NCBI GenBank assembly: GCA_039602395.1
Contig: JBCNJP010000007.1
Span: forward strand, 108,069,377-108,133,376
Direction: 5' to 3'
Source: Deinandra increscens subsp. villosa
Taxonomy: Eukaryota; Streptophyta; Magnoliopsida; Asterales; Asteraceae
DNA length: 64,000 bases
The notes beneath the pieces were generated by a model. The model made no database searches. It had not been told where the DNA came from and saw only the letters and a program-made list of their open reading frames with translations. The translations under genes were made by a program, and so were the position numbers. Position 1 is the stretch's first letter, and every line of letters begins with the position of its first letter. Positions 25,230 to 37,799 of the stretch are shown in pieces.

Positions 25230-28200
25230 TTAGTAAGGCGAAACACCCACATTGGCCGTGGTCAAAAACCCATCTTTCATGAGCAGATCCTCCCCTTCCT
25301 GCATACAAGAAATTGTTGCTAATTATAAACATGAACACACACAGAATTATTAAAAAAAAAAAAAAGATGTTCAATTTGAGAAGCAGTTGACAAAGAAACT
25401 TCCAATTCAGGGTAAGAAAGGATGACCTGTTGGCAAACATTGGGTTTCTTCACGGGTTGATCAGGCATGAGCCCGAAGTGGATGTGAGGAAAATGGGCCC
25501 ACTAATTACAAAACAGATTATAAAAAGAAAGAGTTAATTAGGTAAAATCTAGGAAACCCTAGCTAGCTAGGTAGATGTTTCTTTTGGATTTAGGCTAGAA
25601 AATCAAGATCTATTGAATTATATTCATCTTACATTTTTTGCAGCTGCACTAAAGGCCTCTCTGTGACTTATATCAGGGTTTCCTGCTTTGATACGTTGGA
25701 TCTCTTCCCTGCAATTCAGATATATATAGTTAGCTTTAAATTAAAAGATATTAAAATTTGCGTCACATACCTTTTACTTTTGTACAGCTAAATCGGGTTT
25801 AAATTTTATAGGATTTAAACTCGTAACCTTTAGTTGGAGAATTATTATTTACCATTAAATTATAGCATAGGTACCTATAAGAGAAAATTTTTACTTAACA
25901 TGCCACACATGCAGAGTTCATGTAATATATCCAATTATTTATCATGCTTAACTTAGAAAAAGATAAATACTTCTTCTGGACCCAATTAATTTAATCAAGT
26001 GCTTGCAGTTTTCATTAAGAATTTATTAACTATAGTCTTAATCATATTCCATTGTATCCACATAGGAGGAGTACATACTAATAGATAGAAGCTAACAATT
26101 TGTTACCATTTGCATAGTACAGGAAATTCATTCAATAACTTGTACCATGCTGTCGAAAACAGTACGTTTTTAACTATTAGGTTCTTATTACCACGGTACT
26201 TTTAAATTTCAGATTTGAGATATGTTTTTTATTTTATTTTAGTCATTTTAATTAGCATGTCCATCTTCATCCCATATGTTTATATTATGTTCTTCAAAAT
26301 TCTTTTACAAATTCAACCTTTTTTCAAATTTAAACAAAAACCTATACATTTCATTTGCTTCTGCTAGCTGATCAAGTTCTTGGGAAGATCATTAGCTTAA
26401 ATCTTTCTAATTAGATGAACTTTATTTGTTTTTGTAAGACAAATAATAATGTTGAATTGATTTTGGGTAGAGTGGGTACGTACCCACCCACATGCTCCCT
26501 TAAAGTTAAGAGTACTCACTTGATGAATCTGTTGTAAGCAGAAGGCACTCTTTGGCGCTTTTCTGGAGCTGCAAATTCAAGACAAACAATGGGACAAAGT
26601 AAACAGACATTACATTAAAATCTTTTCACCGATGACTATCTTATAAATTCTATCTCTCTCCTATCATAATATCATCATTATGTTTATCTATCTAAAAATT
26701 CTAACAATGCAAACAAAAAGCAATGATAATGGACAGAAATATGAAGTCAATAAACATAAATGTGAACTGTGAGAACTGAGAACATAAAAAAAGGAACATA
26801 ATATTGTAAAAAAGTTCAAATAAAGACAAGGAAAATATCAGGTTAAGTTATGTTTCTTTAGCAAGATCATGACTTCATGAGTGTGTTTATGTGTTGGTGT
26901 GAGGGATATATAAATTAGGGTTTTATTAACTATATATATAGCTGTTATTTGGAGTAATTAATATTAGGGTTTCTTCAATGAACACTATCGGTAACTAGGT
27001 TCAAAGTTGAAGTAAAGTTGCCTTTTTGGTTGTACAAATGAAAAGTTTCAGAAACAATAAAGAAGAAGAGGGAAAAGCAAGAAATTAAAACAAGAGCTTT
27101 TAAGATGCCAAGTGAAAGACTTTTGGAAGTACCAAAACACTGTAGTATCTTGGAAACCTTGCTTCACTTTCTCAAGACTAGAAGTACCAAAAGCATACAG
27201 TATTATGCAATTTAAATAAAGAGTATATATAATATATATACACATTATTGATCTGTCTTCTTAATAAGATTTTGTGTATAGTTAATGAAACAAAAGGACT
27301 GATATATCTTACGTCTGTTTGCCACCGGAGGTTTAGGAAGATCGTCAACTCGAATAGGTGCGAAGGGCTCGTTTGGATTGGGTTGATTGATGAACAAGTT
27401 AGATGGGGTGTTCCTCATCTCCTCCTGAAATTTTTAAAAATTATAAATAATATATTTGTACATTTTTAGAAAATTAGGTTTAAATCATCACTCTTTTCAA
27501 TTTTAAGCAACTCATATGATTCCCTTGAAGCCCCATAAATGCAAAGGGGAAATTTGAAAGCAAGCTAGCCCTAACTAAGATCCCAACAGAAAACCCTAAC
27601 CCAAGATATCCTTTCACAAGGAAAGATCTTGAGGAGAAATCAAATGGTAGATTGGTAGATACTCATCATATAGTTGATCATCCATATTGTTTTAGAAAAC
27701 ATACCATAATGTTTTGAGGAGAGAAGAAATTATGTCCTAGATGGAATTGATTCGCGGCGGAGTTGGCGGCAATAGTAGCGGCCGGAGCCGGAAACTGAAG
27801 AGCACGCATGTTGACCGACAAGAGTTGAGTGCAGTGACCACATCTAACGGTAACAGTTGTGTACAAACTGCTGCAAGGAACACTCACCTACAACACCAAC
27901 AAAGAAAACATCAACAATTAAGATTCTTCTCTTTCTTTTCTTTTTTTCCCAAGATATGATATATATATGTAATGATCAGACAAAAACCATAAAAATTTGA
28001 AGTAAGGATAATCATAAAGATCAATTCTTTTGTAAAGTTTTTGAGAGTTTTCATGTCATAATCCATGAAATTTAGGTAAGCATCAAGAAAATCAGAAAAC
28101 ATATATAACAAAGTAGCCAGGTAAGTAATAAATAGTTAAAATTATTTGATGATGATGATGTTTTGTACCGCGAGGACAGTCTCACAGAAGTTGCATTGGA

Positions 28201-28276
28201 CATAACATAGCTCGGAGGGAGGAGAGAGGAGGTGGTGGTGGTGGTGGTCCGGTGGAAAAGCAGCTGAAGATGACAT
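25230..28276 (-). CDS. YAB1: YABBY transcription factor, FIL/YAB3 (YAB1) type
   Basis: Nuclear DNA-binding regulator of abaxial identity and blade outgrowth in lateral organs (family knowledge). Exons on the minus strand: 28276-28169, 27887-27705, 27424-27313, 26568-26520, 25708-25633, 25501-25427, 25298-25230; all phases fit, giving 223 residues. Zinc finger: C28, C31, C52, C55. Variable Ala/Asn/Pro-rich linker 64-130. YABBY (HMG-like) domain ~135-188, beginning PPEKRQRVPSAYNRF and including SHREAFSAAAKNWAHF. The C-terminal EGEDLLMKDGF...NVGVSPY is the tail typical of the FIL/YAB3 clade and absent from YAB2 and YAB5. A run of five His sits at 11-15. I start at MSSSAAF because family members begin just before the finger; an in-frame ATG at 28375 would add 33 charged, poorly conserved residues. 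Confidence 0.93.
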
Positions 28277-28294
28277 GTTTCTCACTTTTGCCCT

Positions 28295-28322
28295 CTCTCT
28301 CTCTAGATCTCTCTCTCTCCTG
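28295..28322. repeat. CT microsatellite in YABBY 5' leader
   Basis: Two runs of ct repeats separated by agat on the plus strand, which read as GA repeats in the YABBY mRNA leader. GA/CT tracts are common in plant 5' UTRs and can bind BPC/GAGA-type factors; the function here is not shown. Confidence 0.6.
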
Positions 28323-28831
28323 TTTGTTTCTCTGTGGGAGATTGATTTGATTGATAGATAAGATTGACTGAACAATGTAATATGAGAATCGAATTGATTG
28401 ATATGATGGACAGATTAACCACCCTTGGGATCTGACCTCCTAGTGTTTATGTGTGTGTGTGTTCTCAAAGACAAGTGAGATGGAAGATACAAATGAGAAT
28501 GTGAGAGAAAAGAGAATTAGAGAGGAAGACCCACTATATAGGATAATACTTGGATTATTCAAGTATTCAACCCCACCATTTTTTTTTCTTGTTTTTTTCT
28601 TAGACATATATTATTGTTGTTTTGGACTCATAAATCATTGTATATTTGTATATTATTATATACTAAACAAACTTAAGTACCTTAAGAATATGAAATCAAG
28701 AAATAGCTTTTCATGTGAGAGTCTTTTTTAATCTCACACGACATGAATACAATGAATATGTATTTTTTGTTTTGTTTTTTATCTGAACGTAACAAGTTTA
28801 ACACATGATCTAGTGGTTTAATAGGTATAGA

Positions 28832-28965
28832 ATGTGAGTTTAGTAAATGAGTTGATGGTGTAATGAGTATAATCATGTGAGTTTAGTAAATGAGTTGATT
28901 GTGTATTAGATACTGCCATGTGAGTTTAACAAATGAGTTGGTGATATAATAGGTATAGTCGTGTC
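28832..28965. repeat. Three-copy 43-44-bp tandem repeat
   Basis: Units begin at 28832, 28875 and 28919 with atgtgagttta(g/a)(t/c)aaatgag. Copies diverge slightly. Confidence 0.8.
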
Positions 28966-30499
28966 ACAAAGATTTTTTATTTACAATCTTAACAAATTAG
29001 CATAAGAGTTGGTGAGATCATAGTCGTGCAACGTAAGATTTTTTAAGCCATGAACGTTAAGTTTGTTTCGTTCGTTATAGCAATACAACTATTTTGTATG
29101 CTAGTGTCCTCACGGCAACGCCCCGGTTTACGGTATCTAGTTATTATTATTTTTCCTACAAATGATTTTTAACTTTGCATCTAGGAATTTCATACTCATG
29201 TCTTTAAAATTGCCTGTGACAATTCATAAACATGAAATATATATGAATTTTGTAAAACCATACATATGACTAAGATGAACAAATCAGCATCATGTAACAT
29301 GTGAATTTTTTTTTGAACAAATTATTATTTCTTTAAAAGTTATACCAAACCTTACACTTGTAAATATTTGAACCCTCACCACCTATTGTAGTAGGACAAT
29401 CTCTATACCACTATACTAGAAAACCATAGGTTAAAATGTGAAATAATTAAGCTATGAATTGAATACTTCGTTTAGAAATACACATAATTTTTTTTTTACA
29501 ACAATACACACCCAACTAAAATCTTTTTATAATTCGATCTCATGTCTTCTATATACACTATACAGGACTTAAACGTTCACCAACTACTTAGGTGGGATAA
29601 ACTGTAGATTCCGCTAGGTCAAGATACCATCGACATCTAAACATATATATATCTGTGTTGTAATGTTTTCAAAATTTTGTATCTAATTAAAGAAGAATTT
29701 AAGTGGCTACACAATATTTAAAAAAATCAAAACTATCTCACATCTACACAGAGATCACTAATCGAGGACGATCAGATGAGAGGAATAAAGCAATTTTACT
29801 ATGGCTTTTTCTCTATTATCTAGTTCCATCTTTTGTATTTGGTGAACTCATGTGTACATTTTGGTGTTTTATGCTAGCCTTTTGCTAGTCTGTTAATAAT
29901 ATTATTCGTCCTTCAATATAAATAAAATATTCTATGTGTGATATCTTAAAAAACATAACATGATATCTTATTTGGTTTATTGAGCCAAAACATATCTCCA
30001 CATTTTTGTAATTAAGCTTCAATTCTAGGCATTAGGAAAATTTTAACTTGGATTTGAGGTTTTTAGAGTGCGTTGTCATGGAGTATTATCCTAACTCACG
30101 TGCGGCTCTTAGTTTTTCTACTAAGATCAGCCTTAAACCAACTCGAGAACGATGATTCAAACAATTAGAAGATGGATCGCAAGATTCTTTACACAAAGAA
30201 CATTTTTATTACTAGTGAGTGTTTTACAAGAGAAAGCTTTTGATTACACTTTTGTGAGGTGAGGTGCAAATGACCTCCTCCAATCTAGAATTTTCTATGC
30301 TAATATCTAATTAGATTTTTATATGATTGATTCTAGATTTATCCTCACATAATTTTTTAGATTACTCCACACCATTTTATATATTTTATAAGACTCTTCT
30401 CATGCTTTCTTGATAATTCTAAAAGTTTCTCTGTAGCCTCCAAAATTCCGAGACTTATAACGTGCATTTTAAGCGGGTCGTGACAGTATGTTGTAATGA

Positions 30500-31204
30500 A
30501 TTATCCTAAAAATTCTTGATATTACTTTGTCTAACTTTACAGGTACTAATGTCGATGATTTCTGGGGCTGGGACGTAGGCACGAGGTCGGACTTTTCGGT
30601 TAAATTGGCCAGAAAAGAAGTGGAAGATCTAGTGCTCGGGTCTTCAGCCTCCTCTTTTCCTTGGTGCAGCTGGCTCCCCCTAAAGGTTAATGCTTTTGCT
30701 TGGCGTGCGGGTCTAAACAAAATCGCGTCTAAGGAGAACCTTGCCTTCCGTGGTATCTCTTTAAATTCGTCTTGTGAAGGGTGCTCCTACAACCCTGAGA
30801 CCGTAGATCATCTCCTTCTTCATTGTCCGCGGGTTAAATTAATTTGGAGCATTGTCCTTCAATGGTGTAAAGTCCCTCCGGACATTCCTTCTTCGGTTAG
30901 CGAGATCTTAACTTTGCACAACTTGTCGGGTCCCTCCAAAAAGACGAATCGTTGCCTCCATTGTATCTTCGTCACCACTCTTTGGGTCATTTGGAAATCG
31001 AGGAACGAAAAACATTTCAACAATCGGACCATGAGATTGGACGAAAGCATCGCCGACATAAAACTTTGGTCGTTTACATGGATTAAGTCTAGGGGCCTCT
31101 TTAGGTCGCTCGAATGGTCGAATTGGTGTAATTTCAATTTCGCTTTGTAATTTTTCCTAACATCTTGCTAGCTTCTATTTATTCCGCCGTTCAAAAAAAA
31201 AAAA
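30500..31204 (+). pseudogene. 5'-truncated L1-type LINE, C-terminal zf-RVT part
   Basis: An uninterrupted frame at 30527-31150 encodes the zinc-binding domain that follows plant LINE reverse transcriptases: FSVKLARKEVE, WLPLKVNAFAWRAGLNKI, CEGCSYNPETVDHLLLHCP, WSIVLQWC and LWVIWKSRNEK, ending WSNWCNFNFAL-stop. The end matches that of the larger LINE at 49-54 kb (WANWCNF). A short 3' UTR and an A-run (31192-31204) follow, as in a truncated retrotransposed copy. The reverse transcriptase core is absent. The 5' breakpoint is uncertain and I found no target duplication. Confidence 0.85.
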
Positions 31205-32675
31205 GTTGTTAAACAAAAAAAAGTAACCGCATTAACTTCTACCGTCAATGTATGCCCCCTTTGTGTATTAATTTACCGACTTCATGTCATGTGTAGAGTT
31301 TTAATATTTTTATGGATCACCTAGGCAAAACTTAACTATAAATGGACTCTTATTGAACACTGCCGAAAGAACTAGCGAAGAGCTAATTTAAATAAAGGTG
31401 AACAGTACAACCGAATTAAATGGGTGACATTGAAATAAATGACAATAAAAAAATAACAACCCCCAACCCTATATTACAAATAGGTCAGCTTTTGATCACT
31501 GATTCGATCAGTATTGCCGAAAGTTGTGAGCCTATTGCTAGATAAGCACATATATGATGTTATTATAATTCCATTGATGGAAATGAACTTGATAAGATTA
31601 GTTTGAAAGATATTTTATTAATTTGATAACGTTCTAAGGTTTTTATATTTGTGGTATAGTGATAGGAATAGTAAATTTAGTATCAAATGGATATAGAATG
31701 GCTTCAAAACCCTTTTTTTCTTTTCTTTTGTAATGTTGTCTTCTGTCTAGTACTTTGTTAGTCGGATTTGTTTAATATATACTGCCGTTGTTCTAAAAAA
31801 GTTACATATCATCTAGCACCGCCTCCCCTTGATTGTTTGTTGCCGCTTATTTTGAATAACACCACCTCTATATACATTTTTTTCTCGGAAAAAAAAATCA
31901 TTCAAAACTCACATGTTATGTAGGATTTTAACATATAACTTTTTATTTGTCTTTTAACATGTCAAAACTTCAAAATTCCAAACAACATCAGAGATTATCT
32001 ATAACATTCTTTGGTTTAAGCCACACTATTTCAATAATTACTCGACCCAATCATAACTTTCGATTTATCATATGATACAAGCTTATTACAAATGGGGCAT
32101 AACACTATATGAAGGTCAATATCTTGATTTCCAAAGTTAGTTAATGTTGGCAGTGATATTATTTTTTGAACGGCTTATTTTTGTTAGTAATGTGATTTGA
32201 ACTCTCATCATTTGAAAATACAAAACCTAACATCAAAAGATGAGCAATCTATTGTTAGAGTAACGATTGTCGATATGGTCAAGTGCCAACTCGATCATCA
32301 AATAGATTTCGCAGATTCATTAATTTGTAAAAATGAAAAATTAATATAATATGTAGTTGATCAATCATGTTTTATCATGAACCACACATATGAATAATAC
32401 TCTTTGATCGATCTAGACGAGTGGTGTTAAAGGGTACTGACCCATGCACATATGTAAATGTGTTATGAACCACGCAAACACACTGCTTATAGATCTTTTC
32501 ATGTTTGCAACATGGCTTTGCAATTAATGACACATATATACCGTTGCAACTACGACCATACCAACTTCTTTTAAAAGTAACCCAAAACAAATTCAAGAGC
32601 TAGCTAGCTAGCTAGACTTGGTTTAATATGTTTTATATATTGTCGATCAATTCTAATTAATTAATTAATGGCCTA
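31205..32675. other. Intergenic with a probable LINE 3' tail
   Basis: 31700-31798 (cttttgtaatgttgtcttc... gccgttgttctaaaaaa) has the look of a LINE 3' UTR and tail. No gene. A tandem agct motif lies at ~32598-32614. Confidence 0.35.
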
Positions 32676-32678
32676 TAA

Positions 32679-32919
32679 GGGGAGGCGGTATGGAGCATGG
32701 CTCCAATGGCCGGCTTTTAAGGAATTGGGTGGCTTGGAGCCACTACGATACCCTGAGAAGCATAGCAATTCTCCAATTCTCTTCTCACCCGGTTTCATCT
32801 GGTCCTGGAAACCGCTTCAAGCCGCCCAACTTCACCTCCATTTTGAGATGTCAACATTTGATTGGGTTTTGGCCCCACTACTCCTTGGAGCCACACCACA
32901 ACGATACCCCCCCCCCCCC
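32679..32919. mobile_element. Harbinger-like MITE with G-rich termini
   Basis: Left end ggggaggcggtatgg; right end reads gggggggggggtatcg on the other strand, an imperfect inverted pair. TAA flanks it on both sides (32676-32678 and 32920-32922), fitting PIF/Harbinger targets. It is GC-richer than its surroundings. Open frames across it are incidental. Confidence 0.6.
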
Positions 32920-32989
32920 TAATTAGAGATGGTCATCGATTTGTTTCATATTAATGCAGCTAGATCACATATTTATTAGAGTAAACTTC

Positions 32990-33330
32990 ATTTTTGGTCC
33001 TTGACGTTTGCTCATTTTATCCCTTATAATTCAAAGTTTTTAAAAATTTGATTTTGGTGCCTCACATTTTATTTTTGTATCAATTTTGGTTCAAAATCTA
33101 AAGTCCGTTTAAAATAACCGTTAGTTAACCCCACCTGAGTGGTATTTTAGTCATTTACCTTAACTATTGTTTAAGTATTAAAGGATCTTCGTTTTATTCT
33201 GGACTAAAACCTAAACATAGAAAAAATAAAAGAAAAACTTTAATTGCCTAAAAAGAGAATAAAACCTAAGCCTGAAAAAATTTAAGGAAAAAACTTTTGC
33301 CTAGATTCAAAGCAGATCAGTGTGTACGTG
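32990..33330. other. Possible decayed transposon end
   Basis: 32980-33170 (gagtaaacttc atttttggtcc... ccgttagttaacccc) resembles in style the terminal repeat of a MULE such as that at 10473, but I found no partner end. Low confidence. Confidence 0.25.
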
Positions 33331-33713
33331 GAGGTGAAAAAAAAAACGGGTTGTCTCATCGGTTAGGAAAAAAAAATTTGGAATCTGTTTCTAGACAAAC
33401 CGGTTAGAATGAAAACCGGTTCAGTTAAAGTGGAATCCGAATATGGTTTCAAACCGGCTCGCCGGTTATATATTGTATTCACCTCTTATGTCCACAAACC
33501 GGTTACTAAACAGGTTTAAAGAAAAACCGTTAAAAGCGCGCCGGTAAAAAAACCGGTTAACCAGTCTCTAACGGAACTGAAGGTTACTAATCAATTACAT
33601 GAATTCTCTTCTCAAACCGGTTACAAACCAAACCGATTATCAACCTAACCGGTTTTGACTGGTCAACTGTTCTAACCGAAACCGGTTAGGAAAAAAACCG
33701 GTTTGTGCACCTG
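33331..33713. mobile_element. hAT-type MITE, second copy of the AACCGGTT family
   Basis: Ends tggaggtg... and ...gtttgtgcacctgta correspond to those of the element at 12031. The interior again carries many aaccggtt motifs. Flanks tgtgtacg and agtgtacc agree at 6 of 8 positions, a decayed target duplication, so this copy is older. Confidence 0.7.
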
Positions 33714-34052
33714 TAAGTGTACCTAAGAGAAGAAAAATCAACCTACCGGCATAACCTCTATTGTAATCTAAAACCTTTCTTTGTTTTTCTGCATTTCAAT
33801 TCTTTAACACCTAAATTATTACACGTATATATATATTTTTTTTTACAAGATTTGAATGCATAATCTTAAGGACCAATAAGATTGAAGAGATCGAACTATC
33901 ATATGTATATAAGATTGGATTAAGAAAATCTCAAATGGTCTCCATCTGGGGCTTAATTGTGGTCACAATATTGAAAGGATAGATGGTGAATAATGTAGCT
34001 AGCCACCAGCAAACAAGCATGCATGAGATCGATGATGAGAGAGAAAGTAAAA

Positions 34053-34053
34053 T

Positions 34054-34086
<33 letters not shown>
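34053..34086. repeat. GA microsatellite
   Basis: About 17 GA units, within a region (33930-34240) that is pyrimidine-rich on the minus strand. It may be a leader of an unseen minus-strand transcript; no gene could be attached. Confidence 0.85.
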
Positions 34087-34089
<3 letters not shown>

Positions 34090-34461
34090 AATGAATGAAT
34101 GTGTGGTTGGCATTCCCGATGAATGTGTGTGACTGAGAAAGAAAGAAGCTAGGCAGATGCGGCAGAGGTGGGGGAGAGAAGTGAGAAAGGGACATTTGCA
34201 TGATGCGATTAGCTTTCTCGCATTCACCTGTTGTTTTCAACACTTAACACCTTTTCTTTTTTTTACTCTTCTCGATAGGAACCCTAATTAGGGTTAAACA
34301 CCCAACTATCCCTTTCAACTCTTTTTTTTCACCTGATGAAAAAACTATTTCAATGTCCTTTTGTTTATATCAGTTACTATTTTAATTATAAGTTATTCAA
34401 GTTAAGTTAATTACCAAACTAATTTGATATTTCGTCGAGTCTCGATCTCGATCTCAGAAAA

Positions 34462-34655
34462 CCATGAGTTACTTGTCCTAATGGTTACTGGCGATTAGAG
34501 AATACTTGGACTGAAATGTCACACGTTCGATACCTGAGCTCTCAGGTTTTAACACCTGGCCGCTTGCGGATGAGGATTTCTTGTGAAATGAACTCAACTA
34601 GTGTAAATACTCTTCGGATTTTTCGGGGGATTCGTTGACCGTTAAAAAAAAAGCT
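34462..34655 (+). mobile_element. tRNA-derived SINE
   Basis: An A-box-like tgtcctaatggtta (34474) and a B-box-like cgttcgatacct (34524) are spaced as in tRNA promoters. An unrelated body follows, ending in an A-run at 34646-34654. No cloverleaf, so not a tRNA gene. Confidence 0.55.
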
Positions 34656-34839
34656 AACCAAAGGGTCTAGTGGGATGTTGGTGTGAACAAGTCTTATCAT
34701 ATATTTTCATTTGATGAGAGTTCAAACTCATTAGTGACAAAAATAAAAATTAGCCGGTAAAAAAAAACTTTAAAGTTAGTCCAAAAAATTGAACCATTAA
34801 CTTTGTATTGCCACACCCATTTAGAGAGCAAAGCCATGT

Positions 34840-35240
34840 TTGAAGCTTTTAAGCTGCCAATGCCCATCCATCCTGATGATTTTGGAGCCAGAATTTGATC
34901 CCAAGCTACCTATGGTATTTTCGGGTGTTCCGTCGAGTAGCCCCAAAAGAAGTTTCGTCTTATTGTTTCAAGTTCTTTGATTATCCCTACGGGTGAACGA
35001 AAGAGGGAGATATAGTAGATGGGTAGACTCCGAGTACCGACTAGAGAAGAACAATCTTCCCACATTAAGATAGAACCTTGGACTTCCAAACACTTAAACG
35101 ACTTCTAAATTTTCTACGACCGGGTTCCAACTACATTTACGTTTCATGTTTGCTCCGATTGGTAAGCCGAGATAAACAAAAGGTAACTTATTCACCTTAC
35201 ATTTGGACAAGTTATAAGTTTAAGTTTATTTCTATGCAAT
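34840..35240 (-). pseudogene. LINE reverse transcriptase fragment
   Basis: Read on the minus strand, broken frames give CKVNKLPFVYLGLPIGANM, then LSVWKSKVLS, SVLGVYPS, LETIRRNFFWGYS and GWMGIGSLKASN. These are in the order of the region C-terminal to the catalytic core of plant L1 reverse transcriptases. Stops and at least one frameshift interrupt it. Neither end of the element is preserved. Confidence 0.8.
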
Positions 35241-35307
35241 TTTATTTTTCTATGTGTGGGTGAATTTTTTTTGCTTTTAATAATTTTAATATTTTATATA
35301 AGTGTCT

Positions 35308-35367
35308 GTGATATCCGGATCTTCATAAAAAAGGACTGTGATATCCGGATCTTCATAAAAAAAGGAC
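35308..35367. repeat. 30-bp tandem duplication
   Basis: The phrase gtgatatccggatcttcata occurs at 35308 and again at 35338. Confidence 0.85.
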
Positions 35368-35369
35368 AT

Positions 35370-36545
35370 TGTTTCTTACTAGTGAACTAAAATGGCCGGA
35401 GTATACATTATTAGTACTTTTGTTTAAAATGAATTACATTACATTTTATTTATATGTATAGTCAGATTAATTTTAATTTACTGTCTAGTTTGACTTCGAG
35501 TATTCATATTTTTAGTTTATATGAGCAAAAATGGTTTAACAGGCCAATAGATAAAAAGATAAAAGTACAATTCTTAATTCGATAAGAATTTTTATTAATG
35601 AACAGAAAAATATTATTTTGTTATATCATCAGTTTAATATATCTTTAAAGATTATTACTATTCTTTGTTTACAGAAATATTTGAAGTTTGACAAATCATA
35701 AAGACGACAAAATGCCTTAAAAGATCGGGCACCTATGCCTGCAAATCACAACTCCTATATATTTGTCACCATTTCTACAGTCTGAAATTGCCAACTTATC
35801 ATTTTGCCATCGAGTGCTACGTCTATATATGGTCCAACCATTTCTATTAATTATTTTCTTTTTCGATATGCTTATTACAATATTTCCTTTATTATATGAT
35901 TTATTTCCTTTTTAGGTGGAAGATTAGGTCAAGATTCTACTCATGCTGTTTAACAAAAAAGGTCAAGGTTCCTAGATATAGAAGCTTTAAATGATTTTAC
36001 TAGCCTTTTTTGTTTTAATTGGAGGTACATACTTACATTATTAAACTATCGTATTCATTGATCTTCAAGTTGCATTCTTGTATAATAGTTTTTGTGTCAT
36101 ATATAACTTTTAAGACAAGAAAAATTAAACAAGTGTCGTAACGAAGTGTCAAAACTAGTTACTATACGTTTCTCGTATGTGTTTCAATTACAATGGTGCA
36201 TCTAAAACAGTTACAAAGATGCATTTAATCCAATTAATTCCTTACCCTAATGTCGTAAAACTACTTAGTAGAGTTTAACGGGCATGCTTGGTAATGTTAT
36301 GAGCCAAATATCTATGAACGTAGTTTTAAAAAAACATAGTTTTGCTATCCAATATGGTGTAGCAGCGTAGCTTGTTTCCCCTTTACCTTATATTTCAGTA
36401 TAAACTTTTACAGTTTGAATGAAAAAAAAAACACTAATTAAATTGTGCATAGCATATATGAGAGAGCATCTATTTTGTCAAGATCTTAATGTTTGAACCA
36501 ACTCCACATATATAATGGTGAGTTCAAAATTGGTAGGTTCAAAAA
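35370..36545. other. Intergenic
   Basis: AT-rich; no gene or repeat recognised. Confidence 0.3.
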
Positions 36546-36994
36546 CAATGTTTTAAAAACCGGTTTTTTAGTTGAACCGAAAAATCTTTCGGGGCCGGTT
36601 CGACCAGTCGGACCGGTTAGACCGGCCGGTTGAACCGGTTAGAGGATTTATATATATTTTTTTATATAAATGTTAATAAACTTGTACACCCGAATAAAAA
36701 TAGTTAAAATACAAATATAATCCACTTAAAAATAATACCAAATAAGTATTTACAAAAAAAATATATGTTTTAAACTATAAAAGATAATAAAAATAACAGT
36801 AAAATTCAAAATATTTTTTTTTTAAAAAGTCAGAAAACCGGTTGAACCGAAAAAAACAAAAAAAACGGGAAAACCACCCGGTTCGAAACGGTTCGGTTAT
36901 GTCCAAAAAACCGGGGATTAAAAAACCGATATAAGAACCGGTTGGCGGTTGAACCGGTTAAACCAGACCGGTTGAACCAGTTTTTAAAACATTG
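36546..36994. mobile_element. hAT-like MITE with CAATGTTTTAAAAAC ends
   Basis: Ends caatgttttaaaaaccgg and ccagtttttaaaacattg are inverted. Flanks ttcaaaaa (36538-36545) and ttcaaaac (36995-37002) agree at 7 of 8. The interior is rich in aaccggtt and its variants near both ends, with an AT-rich middle. A second copy lies at 58754-59164. Confidence 0.75.
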
Positions 36995-37002
36995 TTCAAA
37001 AC

Positions 37003-37790
37003 TTCAAACTATTACAAATAAATTGTCTAAAATCAATCACTTGTAATTTAAGAGATTCATATACCTGCCTTGAAATATATGCATCGTGTTTTTTTAAATA
37101 TATATTTGATGCCCTTTAATTTATATATATACCTAGAAATCAGTTGTAGAGGATCGACGTTATATGTGTAGCTGTACGTTTGTGAGTCTAGTGATGGAGA
37201 GAAGTGAGTGGTCAAATCATCAAGAAAATGTTTAAAAGAAACATTTTAATTCCTAAATCTCTGACTATTATATGATCTCTTTTGGACCTTTCAAATAACT
37301 CTACTAGCTGTGCAAAAGGTGTTGCAGTATGGCCCCCTTTGGGACGTCTGCGAAAACTACAATTCCCTCTTTAATTTCTTTCTATATTATATAAATTAAT
37401 TTGAACTAAATATATATAGGTTTTTCATTAATAAATGTTCGGTTATTGGCTGCATAAATATATTTTTCTCTAAAAGTTATGAACAAAAGTTATGGAAATC
37501 GACTCTTATGTTTACAGTTACCACCTAACCCTTTGGAAGTGACTAATTACTTTCGAAGTATAACTCACTTTCGATGGACTCATTACTTCAAAAGTCAAAT
37601 TCCTTTTGAAGACCAAACTTATTTTCGATAGTAAGTTTACTTTCGAATTTTAAAGATGCTAATATTACTTTCAATGAGGGAAGTTAGTTCTGATGAAGAA
37701 AGTTACTTCAATTCTGAAGCTCAATTCAAGTAACTCCCTAGTCCCTATTCAATAAGTAAATATAAGCAACTTTAAGTAACTTCCCGCTCG
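37003..37790. other. Intergenic
   Basis: 37540-37700 contains several imperfect tactttcga phrases. No gene seen. Confidence 0.3.
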
Positions 37791-37799
37791 ACCCCCACC

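Larger units (their letters stand above)
28277..30480. other. YABBY upstream region
   Basis: Contains the YABBY promoter. Holds a three-copy 43-44-bp repeat (28832-28965) and a tRNA-derived-looking segment in reverse at about 29330-29440 (ggttcaaatattt preceded by tctagtatagtgg when read on the minus strand). No gene supported. Confidence 0.4.

Noticed and set aside
28277..28375. Use of ATG 28375 as the YABBY start
   Set aside because: Family proteins begin close to the zinc finger and the extension is GA-repeat-encoded; kept as a finding instead.
32668..32922. 84-codon open frame taken as a gene
   Set aside because: It covers exactly a MITE with G-rich inverted ends and TAA flanks, and a second frame is open over the same bases.
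33931..34243. Two overlapping minus-strand frames rich in Ser/Leu
   Set aside because: They are produced by translating the GA microsatellite. I also looked for a miRNA precursor here and found no matching hairpin or known mature sequence.
35078..35263. 61-codon plus-strand frame
   Set aside because: The minus strand carries LINE reverse transcriptase blocks here, so this is an antisense shadow.
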